From NCBI RefSeq assembly GCF_000196795.1, contig NC_014259.1, positions 930,001 through 994,000 of the forward strand: a stretch of 64,000 nt of DNA, written 5' to 3'. Positions 35,278 through 44,623 of this stretch are shown here, piece after piece. This DNA is from Acinetobacter oleivorans DR1 (GTDB lineage: Bacteria > Pseudomonadota > Gammaproteobacteria > Pseudomonadales > Moraxellaceae). Under the pieces are notes generated by a model. It saw only the letters and a program-made list of their open reading frames with translations. It was not told the origin of the DNA and did no database searches. Positions within the stretch are counted from its first letter, which is position 1. Each line of letters opens with the position of its first letter. Made by a program: the position numbers and the translations under genes.

Positions 35278-36612
35278 TTAAGAGGGCTTCCATGAAGTTT
35301 GGACTTGTTTTGATATATTCGGATAATCTAATACGAACCTTACATGTAGCTCGGTTCCAGTTTTTAAGGCCTTGTTATCTACAATAAAATAGGGATTATG
35401 ATTCGGTGCAGCCTGGCTTAAGTCTTGATTTTCTGGTGTAGCCCCTAAGAAAACAAAAAATGAGGGCATTAACTTGCCATAATAGGCAAAATCTTCACTA
35501 GCGCTTGCATTGTGATCAAGTACATGTAGTTTTGAATCTCCTACAACTTTGGCTAATGTTGGCTGAATAAGTTGAGTAAGGGTTTTATCATTCATGGTTA
35601 CTGGTGCATAAGGTGCAATTTCAACTTTAGCAGTTACATCATTGGCTTGAGCATTATGCTCTATCATGACTGGTAAACTTTTTAAGATATTATTTCTTAT
35701 TTCTTCGTTATTAGAGCGAATGGTGCCAATCATATTGACTTGTTCGGGAATCACATTTCCTGCTGTACCACCTTGAATATTGCCAATACTGACTACGCCC
35801 ATACCTTGGGTTAGATCTGTTCTTCGGCTAATAAGACTTTGTAAATTATTAATCATTTGTGCCGATGCATAAATTGGATCTCTGCCTAACCATGGCGTCG
35901 AACCATGAACCTGCTTGCCGTTGACCTGAATACGTAAGTGGTCTGCACTATTTAAAATGGCACCATCTTTATAATAAAGATGACCACTTTTCATACCCGC
36001 AATGACATGCATTCCAAAAATAGCTTCTGGTTTGTAGTCTTTAAAAGCACCATCAGCGATCATTTTTCGTGAACCGATTTGATCACCCTGAGTGAAGTTA
36101 TCTATATCTGCACCACCTTCTTCAGCAGGTTGGAAAACAAAAATAACTGTGCCCGATATTTTATCTTTATTCGCAGCCAAAATTTTTGCCGCACCTAATA
36201 ACATTGCAGTGTGTGCGTCATGTCCACATGCATGCATCACATAAGTTTCCTTACCTTGATAAATTGCTTTTTGTTTACTGGCAAAGGGAACACCACTCTT
36301 TTCTTCCATAGGTAAAGCATCCATATCCGCTCTAAGTGCGATAATAGGGCCGGGTTTATTACCTTTTAAGATGCCAATTACACCGGTTTTCGCATAGCCT
36401 GTTTTGACTTGAATGCCATAAGACTTTAATTCTTTTTGAACAAGGGCAGAGGTTTTAAATTCCATATTGCCGAGTTCAGGGTGTTGGTGAATGTTTTGTC
36501 TTAGCTGAATAATCTGATTTTCATTTTGTTGAGCAGCATCGGTAACCCAATCTGCTAGGCTCAGCTGACTCATTAAGGCAAGTGGTAAAAATAAAGCGGC
36601 TTTCTTATACAT
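35278..36612 (-). CDS. M20D-family exported amidohydrolase/peptidase
   Basis: Metal-dependent amidohydrolase (444 aa) of the HipO/AmhX-like M20D group. A signal peptide (residues 1-20, ending LSLA) shows it is exported, presumably to the periplasm. Motifs include IALRADMDALPMEEKSG, the metal-binding HACGHDAHTAMLLGAA and FQPAEEGGAD with the catalytic Glu pair. A dimerisation domain lies in the middle. Relatives hydrolyse N-acyl amino acids or aminobenzoyl-glutamate; the substrate here is unknown. It is monocistronic. Confidence 0.9.
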   Translation of the reverse strand: MYKKAALFLPLALMSQLSLADWVTDAAQQNENQIIQLRQNIHQHPELGNMEFKTSALVQKELKSYGIQVKTGYAKTGVIGILKGNKPGPIIALRADMDALPMEEKSGVPFASKQKAIYQGKETYVMHACGHDAHTAMLLGAAKILAANKDKISGTVIFVFQPAEEGGADIDNFTQGDQIGSRKMIADGAFKDYKPEAIFGMHVIAGMKSGHLYYKDGAILNSADHLRIQVNGKQVHGSTPWLGRDPIYASAQMINNLQSLISRRTDLTQGMGVVSIGNIQGGTAGNVIPEQVNMIGTIRSNNEEIRNNILKSLPVMIEHNAQANDVTAKVEIAPYAPVTMNDKTLTQLIQPTLAKVVGDSKLHVLDHNASASEDFAYYGKLMPSFFVFLGATPENQDLSQAAPNHNPYFIVDNKALKTGTELHVRFVLDYPNISKQVQTSWKPS

Positions 36613-36784
36613 GTCCTTATCCTAAAAATATTATTGTTCATAAGATTTAATATCTAGATTTCTTATAATTCAGTTTTTAAAAATATTAAAAAATCAATAA
36701 GGTATAAAGAAAGACTTAAAAGGTATCGAGTAACTAATCTATTGATAAGAAAATAATTATTTGAGTCGGAAGAATAGAAGAATT

Positions 36785-36813
36785 AAAAAAGGAAGAGAAA
36801 ACTCTCTTCCTTT
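36785..36813 (-). terminator. ruvAB terminator
   Basis: On the minus strand: AAAGGAAGAG, a six-base loop, CTCTTCC and TTTTTT. It lies directly after the ruvB stop. Confidence 0.88.
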
Positions 36814-36815
36814 GA

Positions 36816-37820
36816 TTAGTTTTTAGGCTCAGGTGGTGTCATTCCAAACTGTAAATAAGATTGGTTTGTTGCAATGCGACCTCGCGCGGTACGCATCACA
36901 TAACCTTGTTGAATTAAATACGGTTCAATCACATCTTCAAGTGTGCCGCTATCTTCAGCCATTGCTGCTGCAAGCGCTTCGACTCCAGCAGGGCCGCCAT
37001 CAAAACGCTCTAGCAGCATGCTCAAATAACGGCGATCTAGGGTGTCTAAGCCAGCTTTATCAACATTGAGCATATCAAGCGCACGCTGTGCCATTTCATG
37101 GGTCACTTCGCCTGTGCCTTTTACTTGGGCATAGTCACGAACACGTCGTAATAAACGATTGGCAATACGTGGTGTACCACGTGCACGGCGTGCAACTTCT
37201 TCTGCGCCCTCAACAGTAATGGGTACATTCATCAAGTTTGCAGAGCGTGACACAATATGAGTGAGGTCTTCTACAGAGTAAAACTCAAGACGTTGCACAA
37301 TACCGAAACGGTCACGTAGAGGTGAGGTGAGCAAACCTGCACGTGTTGTAGCCGCGACCAGTGTAAACGGGGGTAAATCGAGTTTAATTGAACGAGCAGC
37401 AGGCCCTTCACCAATCATAATATCTAATTGGTAGTCTTCCATCGCTGGATAAAGAATTTCTTCAATCACTGGAGAAAGGCGGTGAATTTCGTCAATGAAC
37501 AAGACATCGCCTTCTTCAAGGTTGGTAAGCATTGCAGCTAAGTCACCCGCACGCTCCAAAACTGGCCCCGAAGTAGATTTAAGATTACCGCCCATTTCAC
37601 GCGCAATAATGTTGGCAAGTGTGGTTTTACCCAAGCCGGGTGGACCAAAAATCAGCGTGTGATCGAGTGCTTCACCACGACCGCGAGCAGCGCCAATGAA
37701 AATTTCCATTTGTTCGCGTACTACAGGTTGCCCAATATAGTCGGCAAGTGAAGTTGGTCGAATCGCCCGATCAAAATGATCTTCTGGTTTTTCTGCTCCA
37801 CTGATTAAACGGTCTTGCAT
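36816..37820 (-). CDS. ruvB: Holliday junction helicase subunit RuvB
   Basis: AAA+ motor (334 aa) that drives branch migration of Holliday junctions with RuvA. Walker A is GPPGLGKT at residues 59-66. Walker B is LFIDEIHRL, the sensor motif is TTRAG, and the arginine-finger region is GLLTSPLRDRFG. The C-terminal winged helix has RTARGRIAT. ruvA ends seven bases upstream, giving the standard ruvAB operon. Confidence 0.98.
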   Translation of the reverse strand: MQDRLISGAEKPEDHFDRAIRPTSLADYIGQPVVREQMEIFIGAARGRGEALDHTLIFGPPGLGKTTLANIIAREMGGNLKSTSGPVLERAGDLAAMLTNLEEGDVLFIDEIHRLSPVIEEILYPAMEDYQLDIMIGEGPAARSIKLDLPPFTLVAATTRAGLLTSPLRDRFGIVQRLEFYSVEDLTHIVSRSANLMNVPITVEGAEEVARRARGTPRIANRLLRRVRDYAQVKGTGEVTHEMAQRALDMLNVDKAGLDTLDRRYLSMLLERFDGGPAGVEALAAAMAEDSGTLEDVIEPYLIQQGYVMRTARGRIATNQSYLQFGMTPPEPKN

Positions 37821-37827
37821 AAGTGTT

Positions 37828-38427
37828 TTACTTCATCATTGATTTTAGAGCAGCGCGAATAATATCGGCTGATTCGGTGTAATCGGCTTTAACAGCAGCA
37901 ACAGCTTTTTGTGCCTCAAGTGGCTTGTAACCTAAAGATTGCAAAGCTGCTTCTGCTTCTGCCACAGGAGAGTTTGCAGCAAACTGAATTTGAGGCAGGG
38001 TAGTCGTAGAAGAAGTTCCTTGAGCCAGTGTTTTGAAACGGTCACGAAGTTCAATCATTAAACGCTCGGCTGTTTTTTTGCCAACGCCTGGGACTTTTAT
38101 TAACGTGTTGATGTCGTCATGTTCAATCGTGTGCACTAGTAACTCAACACTTAACGTCGATAGAATCCCTAATGCCATTTTCGGGCCGACACCATTTACT
38201 TTTAATAAGGTGCGGAAAATTATTTTTTCTTGAGCATCACTGAAACCGTAAAGCTGTTGAGCATCTTCGCGGACAACCAAATGCGTCCATAACGTAACTT
38301 TTTGGCCTTTTTGTAATTGGCAAAATGTTGAAAGTGGCGTATCAATTTCATAACCCACACCATTTACATTCAGTAAGACAGTAGGGGCTTCTAGGGCAAA
38401 CACTTCGCCAATTAAACATCCGATCAT
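37828..38427 (-). CDS. ruvA: Holliday junction DNA helicase subunit RuvA
   Basis: Junction-binding subunit (199 aa). Domain I is an OB fold (MIGCLIGEV...VGYEIDTPLSTF). Domain II has the two helix-hairpin-helix motifs (LLKVNGVGPKMALGIL, LIKVPGVGKKTAERLM). Domain III, the RuvB-binding part, covers the last 50 residues (EAALQSLGYKPLEAQKAV). ruvC is not adjacent. Confidence 0.97.
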   Translation of the reverse strand: MIGCLIGEVFALEAPTVLLNVNGVGYEIDTPLSTFCQLQKGQKVTLWTHLVVREDAQQLYGFSDAQEKIIFRTLLKVNGVGPKMALGILSTLSVELLVHTIEHDDINTLIKVPGVGKKTAERLMIELRDRFKTLAQGTSSTTTLPQIQFAANSPVAEAEAALQSLGYKPLEAQKAVAAVKADYTESADIIRAALKSMMK

Positions 38428-38520
38428 AGATTAGTTTCACTTATTCATAACTGTAAATCTGGTCGTTTTAACACTAATTGAAAACGACACTGGTTTTATT
38501 TCTTTCTATATTAAGCCAGC

Positions 38521-39861
38521 TTAAAACAAACCAATTTTATTACCTTGTAGCTCTTGAGCCAAGCTATAAGCCTGATGATCTGAAAACTTACTGATAATAT
38601 CGAGTACTTGCATAATATTGCTGTAATGATTATTGCTAAAGTTAGCACCATACAGATTAAGGATAGACATTAAACGTTGTTCTTTAAAGCTTAAAGATTT
38701 ATGTGGTGTGGTCAGCGGTACAAATGCATCCAAAATTGTTTGTAAACTTTGATGCGCAATAATTTCTAAGCCAGACTTTTGTGGATGCTCAAAAATTTTA
38801 TCACGCGCCAGATTTTTGGCTGTTTCGATACCAATAGCAATATCAGGTGAGCAATATTGTAAAAGGTTACCTTTAAGCTGACCTGTAATGATTTCATAAT
38901 GATGTTTAGCAAAGGCTGTAGTGACTTCATCTACAAGCCGTTTCATGACACGACCACGTAATGCCGAAATCTTTTGTTGCCATGTACTATTTGGATGTGA
39001 CAATTCTTCAGGCTGACCATAGTCGGCAATAAGGTTTAAGAAAATTGGCTCAACTTCTTGGTAACTCAGCATATTTAAGATAATGCCATCTTCTAAGTCA
39101 ATTAAGGCATAGCAAATGTCATCCGCAGCTTCTAACAAATAGGTGAGCGGGTGACGGCAATAATGGTATTCACCTAATTGAATAAGTCCGAGTTGTTCTG
39201 CAATCTGTTTTAAAATTTCTTTTTCAGATTGATAACAACCAAACTTTGCTCGTTGATGAGAAGGGCGATCACCTTGTGACGCAATCGTTTTTGAAAGCCA
39301 TGGATACTTTAAATAAGCACCTAGGGTTGCATAGGTTAAGCGCATTCCTCCATCATTTGGATGATAGTCAATGCGACTTAATAAACGTAATCCTTGAGCA
39401 TTACCTTCAAACTGGCGAACATCTGCTTCCTCTTCAGGACTTAATTTCTTCAAAAAATCATCATGTGAAGCATCGTCAAACCATTCGCGAATCGCATATT
39501 CACCCGCATGCCCGAAAGGTGGGTTTCCAATGTCGTGGGCAAGACAGGCTGCTTGAATAATTGCGCCGACATCGGCAGGGGAAATCCAGACGGGTAATTC
39601 ATTTTTTATTTTTTCTGCAGCAAGCATACCCATTGAGCGGCCAATACAGGAAACTTCAAGTGAGTGAGTTAAACGGGTATGAATGCCATCATGCTGTGCG
39701 AGTGGGTGAACTTGCGTCTTACGGTTTAGCTGACGAAAACTTTGAGAAAATATAATACGGTCATAATCTTTATGGAATGGGCTACGAGCCAGTTCTGTAC
39801 TGCTTTTTTTACTACCTAAACGAACTGCAGAAAGCAGCTCTAACCAACGCATTTGTTCCAT
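38521..39861 (-). CDS. dgt: dGTPase-like deoxynucleotide triphosphohydrolase
   Basis: HD-domain triphosphohydrolase (446 aa) of the Dgt family, which cleaves dGTP or other dNTPs to nucleoside and triphosphate. The N-terminus shows SPFHKDYDRIIFSQSFRQL, then the metal-binding H in THSLEVSCIGR, the HD pair in CLAHDIGNPPFGHAGE and LEAADDICYALIDLEDG. It is a full-length type protein. It sits 93 bases upstream of ruvA on the same strand, and the link to ruvAB is probably only positional. Substrate preference among dNTPs cannot be told. Confidence 0.9.
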   Translation of the reverse strand: MEQMRWLELLSAVRLGSKKSSTELARSPFHKDYDRIIFSQSFRQLNRKTQVHPLAQHDGIHTRLTHSLEVSCIGRSMGMLAAEKIKNELPVWISPADVGAIIQAACLAHDIGNPPFGHAGEYAIREWFDDASHDDFLKKLSPEEEADVRQFEGNAQGLRLLSRIDYHPNDGGMRLTYATLGAYLKYPWLSKTIASQGDRPSHQRAKFGCYQSEKEILKQIAEQLGLIQLGEYHYCRHPLTYLLEAADDICYALIDLEDGIILNMLSYQEVEPIFLNLIADYGQPEELSHPNSTWQQKISALRGRVMKRLVDEVTTAFAKHHYEIITGQLKGNLLQYCSPDIAIGIETAKNLARDKIFEHPQKSGLEIIAHQSLQTILDAFVPLTTPHKSLSFKEQRLMSILNLYGANFSNNHYSNIMQVLDIISKFSDHQAYSLAQELQGNKIGLF

Positions 39862-40170
39862 TTATCATTATTCAAAACTGTAAAACCTGATCATGCCAAA
39901 AAAAAGTTAAAAGCACTAGCTTGGTGCGACATAGTTTGTCTTAGTTCAGGTTTTATTATGTTATTGAATAAACATGAAACAATTTATTTTTAGCTAGAAT
40001 GCCTAAAAAAATGATTTTGAACAAAAAACTACTCACTTCTTGCAGAATTAGGTTACAGAATACTGATTCTACATCTAGCTGATTTTAGCAAGAAGCAGTA
40101 GAATATGCGCTCTCTCTAAAGTCACATTGCGGTAAGGTTCACAAGACCTGCCCGTGGAGCCAAAATCAAC
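39862..40170. other. intergenic region between dgt and purL
   Basis: This 309-base divergent gap must carry the promoters of dgt and purL. It contains a 10-base inverted repeat with arms at 39881-39890 and 39946-39955. Nearer purL, GGTAAGGT and ACCTGCC can pair imperfectly at 40131-40153 just before the ribosome site. No reading frame with a credible start is seen. Confidence 0.5.
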
Positions 40171-43100
40171 ATGTTTATCGTGGCCGGTGCAGCAGCACAT
40201 TCTTCTTTTAAGAAAGCTCAACTATTAACACGTTTATCGTCAATTAGTTCTGTTCAATCTTTTGACAGCCAATGGGTCTATTTGTTTGATCAAGCGCTCA
40301 ACGAGCAGCAACATCAATCTGCTTTGCAATTATTGAATGACGGTGAGTCTTTTGAACTTCGTCAATCTGCAAGTGATGAGATTCAGATTTTAGTTACACC
40401 ACGTGTGGGTACTATTTCACCTTGGTCTTCTAAAGCAACTGATATTTTCAAAAACTGTAATACACCAGTACACCGTTTAGAACGTGGTCTTTTATTCACG
40501 TTAAAAGGTGTTACTGAAATTACGAATGAAGTTAAACAAGTACTTCATGACCGTATGACAGAAACAGTTTTTGCTCAAATTGATGATGCAAAAGCATTAT
40601 TTTCAGAAACAGCTCCAAAACCATTAAATTCAATTGATATCTTGGGCCAAGGCAAAGAAGCTTTGGTTAAAGCTAACAATGAGTTTGGTTTTGCGTTATC
40701 TGAACAAGAAATTGATTACTTAACTGAAGCATTCGGTAAGCTTGGTCGTAATCCGAATGACATCGAGTTGATGATGTTTGCACAAGCAAACTCTGAGCAC
40801 TGTCGTCATAAAATCTTTGGATCTGAATGGACAATTGATGGTGAAAAACAACCATTATCATTGTTCCAGATGATTAAAAACACTTATAAAGAATCTCCAA
40901 CTGATGTGTTATCGGCATATAAAGATAATGCTTCAGTAATTGTGGGGTATGACACGATGCGTTTTTATCCGAAAGCGGATGAAAATGGTCACTTTGTTTA
41001 TAAATATAAGAGCCAAGCTGCTCATATTTTAATGAAGGTTGAAACTCATAACCATCCAACAGCAATTTCTCCATTTGCTGGTGCTGCAACTGGTTCAGGC
41101 GGTGAAATCCGTGATGAAGGTGCAACAGGTCGTGGTGGTAAACCAAAAGCTGGTTTAACAGGTTTCACAGTTTCGAACTTAAACATTCCTGGTTTTGAAC
41201 AACCTTGGGAAGAAAACTACGGTAAACCTTCACGTATGGCTTCGCCATTACAAATCATGATTGAAGGTCCATTAGGCGGCGCGGCATTTAACAATGAATT
41301 CGGTCGTCCTGCGTTAAATGGTTATTTCCGTACTTTCGAACAGAATGTAAATGGTGAAGTGAAAGGCTTCCACAAGCCAATCATGATTGCTGGTGGTTAC
41401 GGTAATATCCGTCCTGACCATGTAGAAAAAGATGCGATTCAACCAGGTGACTTGCTCATTGTATTGGGTGGCCCTGCAATGTTAATCGGTCTTGGTGGCG
41501 GTGCAGCATCTTCTGTAGATAGCGGTACAATGGGTGAAAGCCTTGATTTCGCTTCTGTACAACGTGAAAACCCAGAAATGGAGCGTCGTTGTCAAGAAGT
41601 AATCGATACTTGCTGGCGTTTAGAAGACTTCAACCCAATCGTTTCTGTACACGACGTTGGCGCGGGCGGTCTATCAAATGCTATGCCCGAACTTGTGAAT
41701 GATCATGAGTTAGGTGCAGTTCTTGACCTTCGTAAGATTCCTTCATTAGAACCGGGCATGAGCCCAATGGAAATCTGGTCAAATGAAGCACAAGAGCGTT
41801 ATGTTCTTGCTATTCGTCCAGAATCTTTAGAGCAGTTCGAAGCAATCTGTGCACGTGAACGTTGTCCGTTTGCTGTGTTAGGTGAAGCAACTGAAGCACG
41901 TCACTTAACAGTTGAAGATCCGTTGTTCCAAAATGATGCTGTTGATATGCCAATGCAGGTAATGCTTGGTGGTACGCCACGCATGCAACGTTCTTATGAA
42001 ACTATTGAACGTAGTGGCGATGATTTTGACGCTTCAAAAGTTGATTTGAAAGATGCGATTTTCCGCGTATTGAAAAACCCTACAGTTGCGTCTAAGTCAT
42101 TCTTAATCACAATTGGTGACCGTTCAATTACAGGTATGGTTGCTCGTGATCAAATGGTCGGTCGTTGGCAGGTTCCTGTTGCGGATGCAGCAGTAACGAC
42201 AACAAGTTTACAAGGTTTCACTGGTGAAGCAATGGCAATGGGCGAACGTCCACCAGTTGCATTGTTAAATCCAGCAGCATCTGCTCGTTTGGCAGTTGCT
42301 GAAGCAATTACCAATATTGCATGTGCAAACATTGAACAAATTAGCGATATCAAACTTTCTGCAAACTGGATGGCTGCTGCTGGTCAAAAAGGTGAAGACC
42401 AAGCATTGTTTGAAGGCGTGAAAGCGATTGGTATGGAAATGTGTCCTGCTTTAGGAATTGCGATTCCAGTAGGTAAAGACTCACTTTCAATGCGTACGAC
42501 TTGGAATGACAACGGTGAAGATAAAGCCGTAACTTCTCCAATGACGGGTGTAATTACTGCATTCGCTCCAGTAACTGATGTTCGTAAGACCTTAACACCT
42601 GAACTTAAAAATTTAGAAGATTCAGTACTTGTACGTATTGATTTATCTAAAGGTCAGTTCCGTTTAGGTGGTTCGATTCTTGCTCAAGTATATAAAGCAA
42701 TCGGTTCAATCACTCCAGATGTTGATAGTTTTGATGATTTCAAAGCGTTCTTCGCTTTAATCCAAGACTGGAACAATCGTGGTTTGATTCAAGCTTACCA
42801 TGACATCGGCGATGGTGGTTTATTAGCTTCTGTAGCTGAAATGATGTTTGCTGCACGTTTAGGTGTTGCGTTAGAAAACCAGACTACTGCGGGCTTATTT
42901 GCAGAAGAAATTGGTACAGTACTTCAAATCAAAGCAACTGATTGGGAAGCTTTACAAGCAGAAATCGCAGCTTCTAGCTTAAAAGATGCAATTGCTGTAG
43001 TTGGTCGTGTAAATAACTCAGATCAATTATCTGTAAATGGTTTAACTTTAGATCGTGCTGAATTACAACAAGCTTGGTCTGAGGTATCTCATCAGATCCA

Positions 43101-44004
43101 GCGTTTACGTGATAACGTAGAAACTGCTGATCAGGAATTTTCATTAATTACTGATAATACGCATCAAGGTTTGATTGCTAAACCAACATTCGACTTGAAT
43201 GAACCTATTGAAGCGCCGTTCATTAATACACGTCGTCCTAATATGGCAATCTTGCGTGAGCAAGGTGTAAATGGTCATATTGAAATGGCAGCAGCTTTTG
43301 ACAAAGTTGGCTTTAATACGATTGACGTACACATGAGCGATTTACTTGCTGGTCGTGTAAGCCTAAGTGATTTCGAAGGTTTAGTGACTTGTGGTGGTTT
43401 CTCTTACGGTGACGTAATGGGCGCAGGTGGTGGTTGGGCAAAATCAGTATTGTTCAATGCTAAATTACGTGATCAGTTTGAACAGTTCTTCCATCGTGAA
43501 GAAACATTCAGCTTAGGTATCTGTAATGGTTGCCAAATGTTGTCACAATTGGCACCACTTATTCCGGGTGCTGAACACTGGCCACGTTTCCACCGCAATA
43601 TGTCAGAAGTTTTTGAAGCTCGTAGCGTAAACGTTCGTGTTGAAAAATCTGTTTCTGTATTGCTTGATGGTATGGAAGGTTCAATCTTACCGATTGCTGT
43701 AGCACATGGTGAAGGTCGTGCTGTTGCAAGTGAAGCTAACATTGCAAGCTTAAACGCATCTAACCAAGTTGCATTGCGTTATGTTGATAGCCACGGTAAC
43801 CCGACTCAACATTATCCATTGAACCCGAATGGCTCACCTGAAGCGATTACTGGTGTTACTTCTAAAGATGGTCGTGCAACGATTATGATGCCGCACCCTG
43901 AGCGTACTTTCCGTGCAATTCAACACTCTTGGAGTCCAGAAGAGTGGACTGAAGATGGTGCATGGTTACGTATGTTCCGTAACGCACGTAAGTTTATTGG
44001 TTAA
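40171..44004 (+). CDS. purL: phosphoribosylformylglycinamidine synthase
   Basis: Large single-chain FGAM synthase (1277 aa), the fourth step of purine synthesis, using ATP and glutamine. It has the N-terminal domain, a linker with MMFAQANSEHCRHKIF, two AIRS-like halves (KVETHNHPTAISPFAGAATG; SVHDVGAGGLSNAMPELV) and a C-terminal class I glutaminase. The glutaminase nucleophile is Cys1118 in GICNGC, and its His is in MPHPERTFRA. This is the full gamma-proteobacterial form. It stands alone and ends at a terminator; purM and purN lie elsewhere in the window. Confidence 0.98.
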   Translation: MFIVAGAAAHSSFKKAQLLTRLSSISSVQSFDSQWVYLFDQALNEQQHQSALQLLNDGESFELRQSASDEIQILVTPRVGTISPWSSKATDIFKNCNTPVHRLERGLLFTLKGVTEITNEVKQVLHDRMTETVFAQIDDAKALFSETAPKPLNSIDILGQGKEALVKANNEFGFALSEQEIDYLTEAFGKLGRNPNDIELMMFAQANSEHCRHKIFGSEWTIDGEKQPLSLFQMIKNTYKESPTDVLSAYKDNASVIVGYDTMRFYPKADENGHFVYKYKSQAAHILMKVETHNHPTAISPFAGAATGSGGEIRDEGATGRGGKPKAGLTGFTVSNLNIPGFEQPWEENYGKPSRMASPLQIMIEGPLGGAAFNNEFGRPALNGYFRTFEQNVNGEVKGFHKPIMIAGGYGNIRPDHVEKDAIQPGDLLIVLGGPAMLIGLGGGAASSVDSGTMGESLDFASVQRENPEMERRCQEVIDTCWRLEDFNPIVSVHDVGAGGLSNAMPELVNDHELGAVLDLRKIPSLEPGMSPMEIWSNEAQERYVLAIRPESLEQFEAICARERCPFAVLGEATEARHLTVEDPLFQNDAVDMPMQVMLGGTPRMQRSYETIERSGDDFDASKVDLKDAIFRVLKNPTVASKSFLITIGDRSITGMVARDQMVGRWQVPVADAAVTTTSLQGFTGEAMAMGERPPVALLNPAASARLAVAEAITNIACANIEQISDIKLSANWMAAAGQKGEDQALFEGVKAIGMEMCPALGIAIPVGKDSLSMRTTWNDNGEDKAVTSPMTGVITAFAPVTDVRKTLTPELKNLEDSVLVRIDLSKGQFRLGGSILAQVYKAIGSITPDVDSFDDFKAFFALIQDWNNRGLIQAYHDIGDGGLLASVAEMMFAARLGVALENQTTAGLFAEEIGTVLQIKATDWEALQAEIAASSLKDAIAVVGRVNNSDQLSVNGLTLDRAELQQAWSEVSHQIQRLRDNVETADQEFSLITDNTHQGLIAKPTFDLNEPIEAPFINTRRPNMAILREQGVNGHIEMAAAFDKVGFNTIDVHMSDLLAGRVSLSDFEGLVTCGGFSYGDVMGAGGGWAKSVLFNAKLRDQFEQFFHREETFSLGICNGCQMLSQLAPLIPGAEHWPRFHRNMSEVFEARSVNVRVEKSVSVLLDGMEGSILPIAVAHGEGRAVASEANIASLNASNQVALRYVDSHGNPTQHYPLNPNGSPEAITGVTSKDGRATIMMPHPERTFRAIQHSWSPEEWTEDGAWLRMFRNARKFIG

Positions 44005-44021
44005 TTAAAATATAAATTCTT

Positions 44022-44052
44022 GAAAATGCCACTCTCGAGTGGCATTTTCTTT
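44022..44052 (+). terminator. purL terminator
   Basis: GAAAATGCCACT, a short CTCG-type loop, AGTGGCATTTTC, then TTTA. It begins 18 bases after the purL stop. Confidence 0.85.
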
Positions 44053-44111
44053 ATCTGCATATATGAATAAAATCATAGAATTCATTAAAAGAAAAAGTAG
44101 ATAGGACATAG

Positions 44112-44474
44112 ATGAAAATGAATAATCTTAAAGAATTAGAGAAATTAAATAACCTAAGTTTCAAATTGTTAATTTTCTTACCACTAATCAATTTTATTGG
44201 AAGCCTTGTATTGGTGAAGATAGAATTCGGCTTTGAAGTAATTTATATTTTTAATTTGGTATTGATTCTCTTACAGATCTTTATTTTTGTACGAGATAGA
44301 CAGTTTTTGAAGAAAAAGCAGGCCTTTTGTCCTGCATGGGAGTGGTTTGTATTGTTCCCAGTCTATGTATATAAAAGACAAAGAAATAACTTTTTAAACT
44401 TAAACTATTTTTATATTAGCCTACTATTTTTTATACTTAATGCTGTTATAAATGCGTATGCCAGAACCCTATAG
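44112..44474 (+). CDS. small hypothetical membrane protein
   Basis: 120-residue protein of no family I recognise. Three hydrophobic helices are visible at about residues 17-40, 46-68 and 97-116, separated by basic loops (RDRQFLKKKQ, YVYKRQRNN). The first ATG has AGGA five bases upstream. The gene is more AT-rich than its neighbours, with many Asn, Leu, Ile and Phe codons, which could hint at separate ancestry. It lies between the purL terminator and a drug efflux gene on the same strand. Confidence 0.65.
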   Translation: MKMNNLKELEKLNNLSFKLLIFLPLINFIGSLVLVKIEFGFEVIYIFNLVLILLQIFIFVRDRQFLKKKQAFCPAWEWFVLFPVYVYKRQRNNFLNLNYFYISLLFFILNAVINAYARTL

Positions 44475-44623
44475 ACATCAGTCAGTTAGATGAAATGTCT
44501 GCTTGATCGTTTGTTTCTCGAAACTACTTGGATAAGTACTTATCTAAAAAAATGAAAAATGATACATAATGATCTATGTAACTTTTTTGCTTTAATTTAT
44601 GTTGCCCTGCAATTGGAAGAAAA

